Below are positions 1-8,533 of a DNA stretch of 64,000 bases, one piece after another. Numbering within the stretch: position 1 is the stretch's first letter; the number at the start of each line of letters is the position of its first letter. The notes below the pieces were generated by a model. That model was not told the DNA's origin, ran no database searches, and saw only the letters and a program-made list of their open reading frames with translations. Origin of the DNA: Tropicimonas isoalkanivorans (GTDB taxonomy: Bacteria; Pseudomonadota; Alphaproteobacteria; Rhodobacterales; Rhodobacteraceae). A program made the translations under genes and the position numbers. The stretch spans positions 530,810 through 594,809 of the forward strand of contig NZ_FOLG01000002.1 in the NCBI RefSeq assembly GCF_900112335.1. The letters are read 5' to 3'.

Positions 1-258
1 GCGCGCGACATCAAGGTGCTGCTGCTGGACGAACCCTACGAAGGCTTGGCGCCGGTGATCGTCGACGAGATCGAAAAGACCCTCATCCACATCAAGGAAC
101 AGGGCATCACCACCGTCATCGTCGAGCAGAACGCGGTGCGCGCCCTGGAACTGGCCGACCGTTCGGTCATCCTCGACACCGGCTCCATCGTCTTCGACGG
201 CTCTGCGGCGGAGGTTCTGGAAAACGCCGAACTGCGCGCAGAGTATCTCGCCATCTGA
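1..258 (+). CDS. LivF-like ABC transporter ATP-binding protein, C-terminal part
   Basis: The reading frame is open from the first base, so the gene begins upstream of the window. The visible 85 residues start just before the Walker B motif (LLLDEPYEGLAP) and include the H-loop region, where the usual His is replaced in the TTVIVEQNA segment. That segment is typical of the LivF/UrtE branch, whose members energise uptake of branched-chain amino acids, urea or similar amides. The substrate cannot be told without the upstream genes. A strong intrinsic terminator follows, so this is the last gene of its operon. Family assignment is secure; exact transporter type is inference. Confidence 0.85.
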   Translation, partial: ARDIKVLLLDEPYEGLAPVIVDEIEKTLIHIKEQGITTVIVEQNAVRALELADRSVILDTGSIVFDGSAAEVLENAELRAEYLAI

Positions 259-291
259 TCTTCCTCGCAGAGAAGGGAAGATCGGCAAACT

Positions 292-319
292 GACGGGCTG
301 CCCTGCAGCCCGTCGTTTT
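292..319 (+). terminator. Intrinsic terminator after the LivF-like gene
   Basis: A perfect 10-bp stem (GACGGGCTGC at 292-301 with GCAGCCCGTC at 305-314) has a three-base loop and is followed by GTTTTCATTTT. It lies 34 bases after the stop codon. A weaker stem (GATCTTCC with GGGAAGATC) lies directly upstream at about 258-282. Confidence 0.85.
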
Positions 320-477
320 CATTTTGGGCAGGCGGAGACTGACTGAGGACGTGGAAACGCAATTGCAGCGGATTTGACGCAAAGTCGATGGAAGCAACTC
401 GGCGGCGTTAATCCGCAATTCGCGCCTTGCCGGGAATCCTGGTAGCGGTGGGCGGCCTTCGTAGAGGGATCTTCCCC

Positions 478-1023
478 ATGTTCTCCATCGGTCTCCGCTC
501 CTGCCCCGACCCTGCGACGGGAATGCAATCTGCTTCCGTGCGGGACAGACGCGTCGCCCCATTTGCGAACGTTGCGCCGACCTCCGGGCTCGCGGACGAC
601 GGTGCACAGACCATTGAGGCCCTTAAGTTGGGCGCACTGGCTGTGCGACCGATCTCACAGGATGGCCCGACCGCCGCCGAGCGCACCCATTCAGAGGCGG
701 AGCGCGCGGTTCATCAAACTGCGCCGCTATCCGACGCAACGGGAACGGCGGCCTACCCTGGACAGCCCGCCCCGGCGCCCCCACTGAGGCAGTTCGCCGA
801 GATTCCATCCGTGACCACAGCCGAGATCCAGCGCCTGCGGGAGGAGGTGCATGATGAGGCAACCAAAACCCCGCCGAGGTTCGTGGAAGCGTCCGCAGGG
901 TGGAACAACGCAAGCAGGGCAGCGGCCTCGCCCAACGCGCCCGCTCATGCCGTGCGACAAGATCTAGTGGCCATCCGCGAGGCGCCCGCCAGTCAGACGG
1001 CATGTCTCAACATTCAACGCTGA
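478..1023 (+). CDS. Hypothetical protein, unrecognised
   Basis: This is a possible 181-residue protein starting at ATG 478, with GAGGG placed about eight bases upstream. The frame could extend to 427, but without a better ribosome site. No domain, signal peptide or membrane segment was recognised; the sequence is rich in Ala, Pro and Arg, with one short charged helix (about residues 120-135). It is the only candidate in the 800 bases between the LivF-like gene and the pyrimidine importer and ends just before a bidirectional terminator, which mildly supports it. It may equally be an open frame without function in GC-rich DNA. Confidence 0.35.
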   Translation: MFSIGLRSCPDPATGMQSASVRDRRVAPFANVAPTSGLADDGAQTIEALKLGALAVRPISQDGPTAAERTHSEAERAVHQTAPLSDATGTAAYPGQPAPAPPLRQFAEIPSVTTAEIQRLREEVHDEATKTPPRFVEASAGWNNASRAAASPNAPAHAVRQDLVAIREAPASQTACLNIQR

Positions 1024-1038
1024 CCCCGCCAGCGGCAT

Positions 1039-1074
1039 AAAAAAGGCGCCGTTCCGACCGGAACGGCGCCCCTT
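1039..1074. terminator. Bidirectional intrinsic terminator
   Basis: An 11-bp perfect stem (GGCGCCGTTCC at 1045-1055 with GGAACGGCGCC at 1060-1070) has a GACC loop. Six A residues on the left give a clean U-run for transcripts coming from the minus-strand importer operon. The right side has only CCTTT, so termination of plus-strand transcripts should be weaker. Confidence 0.85.
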
Positions 1075-1092
1075 TCTCGCAAGACAGGTCGG

Positions 1093-2076
1093 TTAGTTCA
1101 GAGCCTTGTCCGTGACGTCGTGGGTCCAGGCGCCCTCGGGCTCCTTGGTGATCACCGGGTCGGAGCCGCCGCCCAGAAGGGTCTCCACCGTCCGCTCGTA
1201 GTCGGCCGGGTCAAGCGCGCCGTTCGAGCCAGCGGTCAGCTTGGCCACCTCGCCCATCATCCGCTTTTGATGCGTCTCGGTCTGGGCGCCCGTCTCGTCG
1301 TTGTCGAGCACGATCATGGCCGCCTCGTCCGGGTTCTCCTCTGCCCACTTCCAGCCCTTCATGGAGGCGCGCACGAAGCGGGCCATCTTGTCCACGAATT
1401 CCGGGTCCTCGAGGTTCTCCTCCAGAACGTAAATACCGTCCTCCAGAGTGGCGACGCCCATGTCCTCGTACTTGAACGTGATCAGCTCCTCAGGTGTCAC
1501 GCCCGCGTCGATCACCTGCCAGTATTCGTTGTAGGTCATGGTCGAGATGCAGTCGGCCTGACGCTGCAACAGAGGGTCGACGTTGAAACCCTGCTTGAGA
1601 ACGGTCACGCCCTCCTCCCCGCCGTCGGTCGGGATGCCGAGTTTGCTCATCCAGCTCAGGAACGGGTACTCGTTGCCGAAGAACCAGACGCCGATGGTGC
1701 GGCCCTTGAGGTCTTCAGGCGTCTCGATCCCGGTATCCTTCCAGCAGGTCAGCATCATGCCCGATGACTTGAACGGCTGGGCGATGTTCACCAGCGGCAG
1801 CCCCTTTTCGCGGGAGGCGAGCGCAGACGGCATCCAGTCCAGCACGACGTCGGCGCCACCGCCGGCGATCACCTGGGCGGGCGCAATGTCCGGGCCACCG
1901 GGCTTGATGGTGACGTCGAGGTCCTCTTCCTCGTAGAAGCCTTGGTCCTGGGCGACGTAGTAGCCGGCAAACTGTGCCTGCGTGACCCATTTGAGCTGCA
2001 GCGTCACCTCGTCGGCCGCCTGGGCCCCCGAGGCCAGAGCGAGCGCGGCAACGGTGCCGGTCAGTAGTGTCTTCAT
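1093..2076 (-). CDS. ABC transporter substrate-binding protein, NMT1/THI5 (ThiY) family
   Basis: Periplasmic binding protein of 327 residues. A Sec signal peptide (MKTLLTGTVAALALASGAQA) is followed by the family signature VTLQLKWVTQAQFAGYYVA. NMT1/THI5-like proteins bind pyrimidine-type ligands or other small heterocycles and aromatic acids. It is the last gene of an ATPase-permease-permease-binding-protein operon directly downstream of dihydropyrimidinase, so uracil, thymine or a dihydropyrimidine is the likely ligand; this is inference from context. A strong ribosome site (AGGAGGGATC) precedes the start, suggesting high expression. A terminator follows. Confidence 0.88.
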   Translation of the reverse strand: MKTLLTGTVAALALASGAQAADEVTLQLKWVTQAQFAGYYVAQDQGFYEEEDLDVTIKPGGPDIAPAQVIAGGGADVVLDWMPSALASREKGLPLVNIAQPFKSSGMMLTCWKDTGIETPEDLKGRTIGVWFFGNEYPFLSWMSKLGIPTDGGEEGVTVLKQGFNVDPLLQRQADCISTMTYNEYWQVIDAGVTPEELITFKYEDMGVATLEDGIYVLEENLEDPEFVDKMARFVRASMKGWKWAEENPDEAAMIVLDNDETGAQTETHQKRMMGEVAKLTAGSNGALDPADYERTVETLLGGGSDPVITKEPEGAWTHDVTDKALN

Positions 2077-2127
2077 GGGATGATCCCTCCTGTTGGTCGT
2101 CCTGTTGGTGTGTTTATGGTTTTGATC

Positions 2128-2979
2128 TCATTTTCGTCTTTGCGACGGGTGCCAGAATGTCACGAGGCTCTCTACGAAGGCAACGAACCCGTAGAAGGCC
2201 GACCCCGCGATGGCTGCGACGAGAATTTCCGCCCAGACCATGTCGAGTGCAAGCCGCCCCACCTCCGTGGAGATGCGGAAACCCATGCCGCGGATCGGAG
2301 AGCCGAAAAATTCGGCAACGATCGCCCCGATCAGGGCCAGGGTTGTCGAAATCTTGAGCCCGTTGAAGATGAACGGCATTGCAGCAGGCAGGCGCAATTT
2401 CAGCAAGGTCTGCCAGTAGCTTGCCGCGTAGGTGCGCATTAGGTCCCGCTGCATCCTGTCGGTCGCGCGCAGGCCCTCGACCGTGTTCACGAGGATCGGG
2501 AAGAAGACCATGACCACCACGACGGCTGCCTTCGACTGCCAGTCGAAGCCGAACCACATCACGAGGATCGGTGCGATGCCGACGATGGGAAGCGCGGCCA
2601 TGAAGTTCCCGACCGGCAGCAGGCCTCGCCGCAGGAAGTCGCTCGCGTCGACAAGCAGCGCCACCGCGAAGGCCGCGACCGCGCCGATTACGTAACCCGA
2701 AAGCGCCCCCTTGATGAACGTCTGCACGAAGTCCTCGCGCAGGGTGCCAAGGTTGGCCTGAAAGGTCTCCCAGATCGCCGATGGCGCAGGCAGGATCACC
2801 CCTGGCACGTTGAGGCCGCGCGTGATGCCTTCCCACAGCACGAGCAGCGAGGCCCCGAATAGCATCGGCACGACAAAGCGTGTGAGCGCCTGATCGCGGC
2901 CTTCGCCGTTGGCCATGGCAACGTTCAAAGCCGAAGCGCCAATCAGAAAGGCGATGGACCAGCCAAGGATGTAGTTCAT
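2128..2979 (-). CDS. ABC transporter permease (second subunit of the putative pyrimidine importer)
   Basis: Inner-membrane permease of 283 residues, start chosen at ATG 2979, which overlaps the stop of the preceding permease gene by four bases (ATGA). Several hydrophobic helices are visible, and the EAA-type cytoplasmic loop lies around DLMRTYAASYWQTLLKLRLP (about residue 185), where the ATPase docks. It belongs to the SsuC/TauC/ThiX-like permease family. Together with the adjacent permease it should form a heterodimeric channel. A longer frame continues upstream, but it only shadows the first permease gene. Confidence 0.88.
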   Translation of the reverse strand: MNYILGWSIAFLIGASALNVAMANGEGRDQALTRFVVPMLFGASLLVLWEGITRGLNVPGVILPAPSAIWETFQANLGTLREDFVQTFIKGALSGYVIGAVAAFAVALLVDASDFLRRGLLPVGNFMAALPIVGIAPILVMWFGFDWQSKAAVVVVMVFFPILVNTVEGLRATDRMQRDLMRTYAASYWQTLLKLRLPAAMPFIFNGLKISTTLALIGAIVAEFFGSPIRGMGFRISTEVGRLALDMVWAEILVAAIAGSAFYGFVAFVESLVTFWHPSQRRK

Positions 2980-3971
2980 CGTGCCATCCCCATCCGCTTG
3001 AGTGTCACCCCCTGGATCGCCCCGATGATGCCGACCAGCACCGCCGCAAGGATCGCCGCCGCGAAGAGCGCTGCCCAGATCTGAATTGTTTGCCCGTAGT
3101 AGGACCCCGCCAGCAGCCGCGCGCCGAGGCCCGCCACCGCACCCGTGGGCATCTCGCCCACGATGGCACCAACGAGCGCGGCCGCCATGCCGATTTTCAT
3201 CGAGGTAAAGAAGTAGGGCATCGAGGACGGCAACCGCAGCTTCCAGAACGTCTCGGATTGCGAGGCACTGTAGGTCCGGAGAAGGTCGAGTTGCATCGCG
3301 TCCGGGCTGCGAAGCCCCTTCACCATCCCGACCGTGACCGGGAAGAAGCTCAGATAGGCCGAAATCAACGCCTTCGGAATGAGCCCGGTGATGCCGATGG
3401 AGTTGAGCACCACGATAATCATCGGCGCAATGGCAAGGATAGGGATCGTCTGGCTGGCGATCGCCCAGGGCATCACTGCCATGTTCATGACCCGGCTGTG
3501 CACGATGCCGACGGCCAGAGCCACCCCGGCCACGGTACCGATAGCGAAACCGAGCACCGTGGCGCTCAGCGTCACCCAGGCGTGATAGATCAGGCTGCGC
3601 TTGGAGAATGCACGGCCGCGCAAGACCATGTCTCCGGTGGAGTTCCACAATTCCTGACCGACCTGATGCGGTGCCGGAAGGCGTGGCCGTTCCTGGCCGA
3701 AGGTCGCGCCGATGTGGTCTGAATTGCGAAAGACCAGCCCGATTGCGCTGGCGTCCCGGCGTTCGATGGCCGACGGCGGATCGATCACCGCACCGGCCCG
3801 CTCGGCCTGGGTCAACGCCTCCTTAATGTTCATCGGCACGCAGGCGACGTACCAAAGCGCGATGATCGCCGCGACGACGACGACGACGGGCACCAGCGCG
3901 GCGCTCATGCGCCGAAGTCCGGCACCGACGGCACCCCCACGGGCGTGATTGGCAAGAGCGACGTCAGCCAT
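2976..3971 (-). CDS. ABC transporter permease (first subunit of the putative pyrimidine importer)
   Basis: Inner-membrane permease of 331 residues in the SsuC/TauC family. A first membrane helix lies near residues 25-45, followed by an unusually long periplasmic segment of roughly 90 residues before the core helices. The ATPase-docking loop is visible at LDLLRTYSASQSETFWKLRL. It starts eight bases after the ATPase gene and overlaps the next permease gene by four bases, so translation is coupled. The extended first loop is shared by few simple taurine- or sulfonate-type permeases and may suit the specific binding protein; that last point is inference. Confidence 0.88.
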   Translation of the reverse strand: MADVALANHARGGAVGAGLRRMSAALVPVVVVVAAIIALWYVACVPMNIKEALTQAERAGAVIDPPSAIERRDASAIGLVFRNSDHIGATFGQERPRLPAPHQVGQELWNSTGDMVLRGRAFSKRSLIYHAWVTLSATVLGFAIGTVAGVALAVGIVHSRVMNMAVMPWAIASQTIPILAIAPMIIVVLNSIGITGLIPKALISAYLSFFPVTVGMVKGLRSPDAMQLDLLRTYSASQSETFWKLRLPSSMPYFFTSMKIGMAAALVGAIVGEMPTGAVAGLGARLLAGSYYGQTIQIWAALFAAAILAAVLVGIIGAIQGVTLKRMGMAR

Positions 3972-3979
3972 GGTGCACC

Positions 3980-4825
3980 TCAGTCGTCATACGCATGGCC
4001 CGCCCGCAGCCCCTCGCGCACGCGATGCGCGATGGCAAGGAACTCCGGCGTATCGCGAATATCGAGCGGCCGCTCGCGCGGCAGCGTGCTCTCGATCACG
4101 TCGGTGATCCGACCGGGCCGCGGCGACATCACGACGATCCGTGTGGACAGGTAGACCGCTTCCGGGATCGAGTGCGTCACGAACCCGATGGTCTTGCCCG
4201 TCCGGTCCCAGAGCTCCAGGAGTTGCTCATTGAGGTGATCGCGGACGATCTCGTCCAGCGCCCCGAACGGCTCGTCCATCAGCAGGATGTCAGCGTCGAA
4301 GGCCAGCGCGCGGGCGATGGAGGCCCGCTGTTGCATCCCGCCCGACAGTTGCCAGGGGAACTTGCCGCCGAACCCTTCGAGGTCCACCAACTTCAGCACC
4401 CGGTCCACGTGCTCGTCCTGCTCCGCTTTGGAAAAGCCCATGATCTCCAGCGGCAGCTTGATGTTCCGGGCGATCGTTCGCCAGGGATAGAGGCCCGCGG
4501 CCTGGAAGACGTAGCCATAGGCGCGCTCGCGGCGGGCCTCGTCCGGCGTCATCCCGTTGACGGTGATCGCGCCCCCGGTCGGATGCTCCAGCGCCGCCAC
4601 GACCCGCAGGAAAGTTGTCTTCCCGCAGCCAGAGGGCCCGATGAAGCTGACGAAATCCCCCTTGTTGATCGTGAGGTTCACATCCCGAAGCGCCTGCACC
4701 GGCCCGTCGTTCGTCTGGAACGTCAGGTCAAGTTTGCGCGCCTCGATAACGACGGGGGACGCGGCGGCGGCCTCTGTGCCTGCCTCCAAGCTATCCGTTT
4801 GCATACCGGTTTCCATCGTCCCCAT
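3980..4825 (-). CDS. ABC transporter ATP-binding protein (putative pyrimidine importer)
   Basis: Cytoplasmic ATPase of 281 residues. Walker A is GPSGCGKTT, the signature is LSGGMQQR, Walker B is ILLMDEPFGALDE, and the switch His is in GFVTHSIPEA. It is of the SsuB/TauB/ThiZ type and energises the two downstream permeases. The start is uncertain: ATG 4825 has little upstream ribosome-site sequence, and a second ATG three codons later has GGGG in front of it. The N-terminal 25 residues are low-complexity and not part of the ATPase fold. First gene of the four-gene importer block. Confidence 0.92.
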   Translation of the reverse strand: MGTMETGMQTDSLEAGTEAAAASPVVIEARKLDLTFQTNDGPVQALRDVNLTINKGDFVSFIGPSGCGKTTFLRVVAALEHPTGGAITVNGMTPDEARRERAYGYVFQAAGLYPWRTIARNIKLPLEIMGFSKAEQDEHVDRVLKLVDLEGFGGKFPWQLSGGMQQRASIARALAFDADILLMDEPFGALDEIVRDHLNEQLLELWDRTGKTIGFVTHSIPEAVYLSTRIVVMSPRPGRITDVIESTLPRERPLDIRDTPEFLAIAHRVREGLRAGHAYDD

Positions 4826-4867
4826 TTCTGTTGATCGACGCCATCTCGGCGTAAGATCGTCCCACGG

Positions 4868-5299
4868 TCATTCCAGGCCCCACAACTTGGGCTCCGCGAA
4901 CTCAATGCTGTTGCCGGCGGGGTCCCTGACATACAGAGACCGTGCGCCGTTCGGCCAGGCGAAGTCGGCATCGATAGCGACCCCTTCGGCCTCGAGGTGC
5001 TTCCGCATGACCGCCTGATCTGAGGCACTCATCGCGAAACAAATATGCCCCTCCCCCGTCGCCCCATGTGTCGGCACGGGAAGCGCCCCCTCCGCAGGCG
5101 CGACGCGCGTGGCGGACGCAACGAAGGTGAGAACAACCCCTGCCCCGCAGCGAAAGAACGCGTGCCGGCCGTCGACCCGGGCGATCCGCTGCAACCCGAG
5201 AACACCCGCGTAGAATGCCTCCGTCGCGTCGAGGTCTTCGACGTAGACGGCCGACTCCAGAACACCCGATATGGCGGGAACCGCACTCACCGAGGTCAT
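4868..5299 (-). CDS. VOC-family (glyoxalase/bleomycin resistance/dioxygenase fold) protein
   Basis: A 143-residue protein with the paired beta-alpha-beta-beta-beta VOC fold: SAVYVEDLDATEAFYAGVLG at the N-terminal half and RSLYVRDPAGNSIEFAEP at the end. A His (GEGHICFAM) and a Glu (SIEFAEP) are at usual metal-ligand positions. The start codon overlaps the dihydropyrimidinase stop by four bases (ATGA), so it is translated with that enzyme. The coupling suggests a role in pyrimidine catabolism, perhaps dealing with a reactive aldehyde or isomer, but no specific reaction can be assigned. Confidence 0.85.
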   Translation of the reverse strand: MTSVSAVPAISGVLESAVYVEDLDATEAFYAGVLGLQRIARVDGRHAFFRCGAGVVLTFVASATRVAPAEGALPVPTHGATGEGHICFAMSASDQAVMRKHLEAEGVAIDADFAWPNGARSLYVRDPAGNSIEFAEPKLWGLE

Positions 5300-6747
5300 A
5301 CGCCACTCGCCGGGATGCCGCTGCGCTCCACCGGACGCGGCGCCGTCAGCTCCTTCCAGGTCGACAGAGCCTTGTTGACCGTGCCGTTGGGCGCGCGCGC
5401 CACGAATTCACCGTGGCCCTCCTTCGGCTTCACCTCACCGTCTGCCACCGCAACCCGGCCCCGGGTCAGCGTATAGCGCGGCAGGCCCGTCACCTCCTTG
5501 CCTTCGAAGACGTTGTAATCGATGGCCGACTGTTGGCTGCCGGCCGAGATGGTCTTTGTCTTTTCCGGGTCCCAAACGACGATATCGGCATCGGCCCCAA
5601 CCATGATCGCCCCCTTCGTCGGATAACAGTTCAGGATCTTCGCGATGTTGGTCGACGTCACGGCCACGAATTCGTTCGGCGTCAGCCGCCCCGTGTTCAC
5701 GCCGTAGGTCCACAGCATCGGCAACCGGTCCTCCAGTCCGCCGGTCCCGTTCGGGATCTTGGTGAAATCCCCGACGCCATAGCGCTTCTGCTCCGTCGTG
5801 AAGGCGCAGTGATCCGTCGCCACGACCGAGAGCGAGCCGGACTGCAACCCGGCCCACAGGCTGTCCTGGTGTTGCTTGTTCCGGAACGGCGGCGACATCA
5901 CGCGCCGCGCGGCATGATCCCAGTCGGTGTTGAAATACTCGCTTTCGTCCAGCGTCAGGTGCTGGATCAGCGGTTCGCCCCAGACGCGCTTGCCCTGCAT
6001 CCGGGCCCGCCGGATCGCCTCGTGGCTCTCCTCGCAGGAGGTATGAACCACGTAGAGCGGCACGCCGGCCATGTCGGCGATCATGATCGCCCGGTTCGTT
6101 GCCTCGCCCTCAACCTGGGGCGGGCGGGAATAGGCGTGCGCTTCCGGCCCGGTGTTGCCGTCGGCCAGTAGCCTGGCTGATAGTTCCGCCACCACGTCGC
6201 CGTTCTCCGCATGGACCAGCGGAATGGCACCCAACTCCGCACACCGTTGGAACGACGCATAGAGTTCGTCGTCGTTGACCATCAGCGAGCCCTTGTAGGC
6301 CATGAAATGCTTGAAGGTCGTGATCCCGCGATCCACCACCTCCTTCATCTCGTTGAATACCTGCTCGCCCCACCAGGTGATCGCCATGTGAAAGGAGTAG
6401 TCGCAATGCGCCCGGGTGGACTTGTTGTCCCACATCTTCAGCGCATCCAGCAGCCCCTGCTGCGGGCTCGGAAGGGCGAAATCCACCACCATCGTCGTCC
6501 CGCCGGCCAGCGCCGCCCGCGTTCCACTTTCGAAATCGTCGCTGGAATAGGTGCCCATGAAGGGCATCTCCAGGTGGGTGTGCGGGTCGATCCCGCCCGG
6601 CATGACGTAGCAGCCGGAGGCATCCAGCACCTCGTCGCCCGCGAGATCCGGCCCGATCTCCACGATCTTGCCACCCTCGATCTTCACATCCGCTGTGTAG
6701 GTCAGGTCGGCCGTGACGATGGTTCCGTTTTTTATGACTGTGGTCAT
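5296..6747 (-). CDS. hydA: Dihydropyrimidinase (D-hydantoinase)
   Basis: Enzyme of 483 residues, the full family length, that opens dihydrouracil or dihydrothymine to N-carbamoyl-beta-amino acids. Binuclear zinc ligands are visible: HTH at 56-58 (GGIDPHTHLE), the carboxylated Lys near 152 (FMAYKG), His 179 (PLVHAENGD), a His in VVHTSCEE and the Asp in VVATDHCAF. It is the second step of the reductive pyrimidine pathway, between PreA/PreT and the ureidopropionase encoded just upstream. It shares an ATGA overlap with the VOC gene. Also called pydB in some organisms. Confidence 0.95.
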   Translation of the reverse strand: MTTVIKNGTIVTADLTYTADVKIEGGKIVEIGPDLAGDEVLDASGCYVMPGGIDPHTHLEMPFMGTYSSDDFESGTRAALAGGTTMVVDFALPSPQQGLLDALKMWDNKSTRAHCDYSFHMAITWWGEQVFNEMKEVVDRGITTFKHFMAYKGSLMVNDDELYASFQRCAELGAIPLVHAENGDVVAELSARLLADGNTGPEAHAYSRPPQVEGEATNRAIMIADMAGVPLYVVHTSCEESHEAIRRARMQGKRVWGEPLIQHLTLDESEYFNTDWDHAARRVMSPPFRNKQHQDSLWAGLQSGSLSVVATDHCAFTTEQKRYGVGDFTKIPNGTGGLEDRLPMLWTYGVNTGRLTPNEFVAVTSTNIAKILNCYPTKGAIMVGADADIVVWDPEKTKTISAGSQQSAIDYNVFEGKEVTGLPRYTLTRGRVAVADGEVKPKEGHGEFVARAPNGTVNKALSTWKELTAPRPVERSGIPASGV

Positions 6748-6798
6748 TCTCTAGTCTCCCTGCACGAGCACGGCCTGCCATCCGGCGATCCATGCTCG

Positions 6799-6845
6799 TT
6801 CTTGTTGGTCAAAATACCCCGGGGGTCCGGGGGCAGCGCCCCCGG
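6799..6845 (-). terminator. Hairpin plus conserved tail element (copy A)
   Basis: Read on the minus strand, an 8-bp stem (CCGGGGGC with GCCCCCGG, 6827-6845) is followed by GGGGTATTTT, two variable bases and CCAACAAGAA (6799-6820). It lies directly after the ureidopropionase stop and before dihydropyrimidinase. A second copy of the tail with 20 of 22 matching bases sits after mrpG (41981-42002), also behind a hairpin. It probably attenuates or terminates transcription inside the operon. Confidence 0.6.
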
Positions 6846-6854
6846 CCTCTCCGC

Positions 6855-8105
6855 CTAGTCCACGATCTCCGCGGTCTCCAGCACCGCGTGGCACAGCACC
6901 TCCGCACCAGCGGTGGCCCAGTCCTGCGTGATCTCCTCGGCCTCGTTGTGCGACAGCCCGTCCACACAGGGGCACATGATCATCGTCGTCGGCGCCACCT
7001 TGGCCGCCCAGCAGGCGTCGTGGCCGGCACCGGAGACCAGGTTCATGTGGCTGTACCCAAGTTTCTCGGCAGCATTGCGGACATTGTCCACCAGCTCCGG
7101 CGTGAAGGTCACCGGGTCGAAGTGGCCAACCCGCTCCACCTCGCAGCCAACACCGAGAGCGTCGCAGATCTCCGCCGCGCGCGCCTCGATCTCGTCGCGC
7201 ATTCCGTCGAGCTTCTCCTGGTCCACCGTACGAATATCCACCGTGAACACCACCTTGCCCGGCAGCACGTTGCGCGAATTGGGCGAGAAGGTCACCTGCC
7301 CCACACCGCCAACGGCGTTGGGCTGGGCGCGCATGGCCACCTCTTGTACCATCTCGAAAATGCGCGCCATGGCGAGCCCCGCGTTCACCCGCATCTCCAT
7401 CGGCGTGGAGCCGGTGTGCGCTTCCTTCCCGGTCAGCGTGAACTCCAGCCACCACAAGCCCTGACAGTGGGTGACGACGCCAATGTCCTTGCCCTCGGCC
7501 TCCAGGATCGGCCCCTGTTCGATGTGAAGCTCGTAATACGCATGCATCTTGCGCGCACCGACTTCCTCGTCGCCGACCCAGCCGATACGCTTCAACTCGT
7601 CGCCAAAGGTTTTGCCTTCCGGGTCCTTGCGCCCATAGGCGTAGTCAAGCGTCAGTTCCCCGGCGAAGACGCCGGAGGCCAGCATGGCAGGCGCAAAACG
7701 CGCGCCTTCTTCGTTGGTCCAATTGGTCACGACGATCGGATGCTTCGTCTTGATGTCGAGATCGTTCATCGTCCGCACCGCTTCCAGCGCGCCGAGAACG
7801 CCGAGAACCCCGTCGTACTTGCCGCCAGTCGGCTGAGTGTCCAAATGGCTCCCCATATAAACCGGCAGGGCGTCCGGGTCCTCGCCCGGGCGCGTGGCGA
7901 ACATCGTACCGAGCTTGTCCACACCAAGCGTCATCCCGGCGTCTTCGCACCATTTCTGAAACAGCGCGCGTCCCTCGGCGTCGGCGTCCGTCAGCGTCTG
8001 GCGGTTGTTGCCGCCTGCCACGCCGGGGCCGATCTTGGCCATCTCCATGATCGTGTCCCACAAACGGGCGCCATTGATCTTCAGGTTTTCACCGGGTGCG
8101 GCCAT
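6855..8105 (-). CDS. pydC: M20-family Zn-dependent amidohydrolase, probable beta-ureidopropionase
   Basis: Enzyme of 416 residues, start at ATG 8105; the frame stays open upstream but only as a shadow of the ACT-domain gene. Metal ligands of the hydantoinase/carbamoylase branch of M20 are visible: His and Asp in GSHLDTQPTGGKYDG, Glu-Glu in WTNEEGARF, His in ELHIEQGP and His in SGAGHDACW. The family includes N-carbamoyl-L-amino acid hydrolase, allantoate amidohydrolase and bacterial beta-ureidopropionase. The neighbours PreA/PreT and HydA favour the last: N-carbamoyl-beta-alanine to beta-alanine, CO2 and ammonia. Substrate is inferred from context. Confidence 0.88.
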   Translation of the reverse strand: MAAPGENLKINGARLWDTIMEMAKIGPGVAGGNNRQTLTDADAEGRALFQKWCEDAGMTLGVDKLGTMFATRPGEDPDALPVYMGSHLDTQPTGGKYDGVLGVLGALEAVRTMNDLDIKTKHPIVVTNWTNEEGARFAPAMLASGVFAGELTLDYAYGRKDPEGKTFGDELKRIGWVGDEEVGARKMHAYYELHIEQGPILEAEGKDIGVVTHCQGLWWLEFTLTGKEAHTGSTPMEMRVNAGLAMARIFEMVQEVAMRAQPNAVGGVGQVTFSPNSRNVLPGKVVFTVDIRTVDQEKLDGMRDEIEARAAEICDALGVGCEVERVGHFDPVTFTPELVDNVRNAAEKLGYSHMNLVSGAGHDACWAAKVAPTTMIMCPCVDGLSHNEAEEITQDWATAGAEVLCHAVLETAEIVD

Positions 8106-8119
8106 GAGTTTCTCCGTTC

Positions 8120-8521
8120 TCAGCTTTTGCCTTCCGATCCGTCGGCAAGCGCGCGCAGCACGTCCATAGCTGCATCCGCGTCCGCCTCCGGAACGAAGAC
8201 GTGATCGTGATGGTGGGCGGCCACCATGTTGCAAGCAATGCCGCTCCGGGCGAGCGCCCCGGCCACAGCGGCAGTCAGCCCGACGCCATCCAGCGCCGAC
8301 GGCACATCCAGCGTGATCTGCCGCATGGCGAGGGGCGCGCCGGGGTCAGCCGGAAGGATCACCGAAATCCCTTCGCGCTCCCGAAACATCCCCTGCGCCT
8401 GTGGCAGGGCCTCCGCCAGATCGGCGGCGTCGTTGAGGGTGCGGAAGGCGAAATGGCCCGGCACGAGACGCGGCGCCATGCGCCTCACCATCTCCGGGCC
8501 ATCTGACACGCGTTCCGTCAC
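8120..8521 (-). CDS. ACT-domain protein (COG3602-like)
   Basis: A 133-residue cytoplasmic protein with an N-terminal half of about 60 residues and a C-terminal ACT-type ligand-binding half (QITLDVPSALDGVGLTAAVAGALA, then NMVAAHHHDHVFVPE). It starts with GTG 8521, preceded by GAGGGG. It lies 12 bases after the aminotransferase gene and 14 bases before the ureidopropionase gene, so it is in the pyrimidine operon. ACT domains usually bind amino acids, so it may sense beta-alanine or another pathway amino acid; this is inference, as no catalytic domain is present. Confidence 0.8.
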   Translation of the reverse strand: MTERVSDGPEMVRRMAPRLVPGHFAFRTLNDAADLAEALPQAQGMFREREGISVILPADPGAPLAMRQITLDVPSALDGVGLTAAVAGALARSGIACNMVAAHHHDHVFVPEADADAAMDVLRALADGSEGKS

Positions 8522-8533
8522 CCCCTCGGCGCC

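Noticed and set aside
6806-6812. TGGTCAA half-site resembling a RutR box between pydC and hydA
   Set aside because: The other half is absent, and the bases belong to the conserved tail element also found after mrpG.
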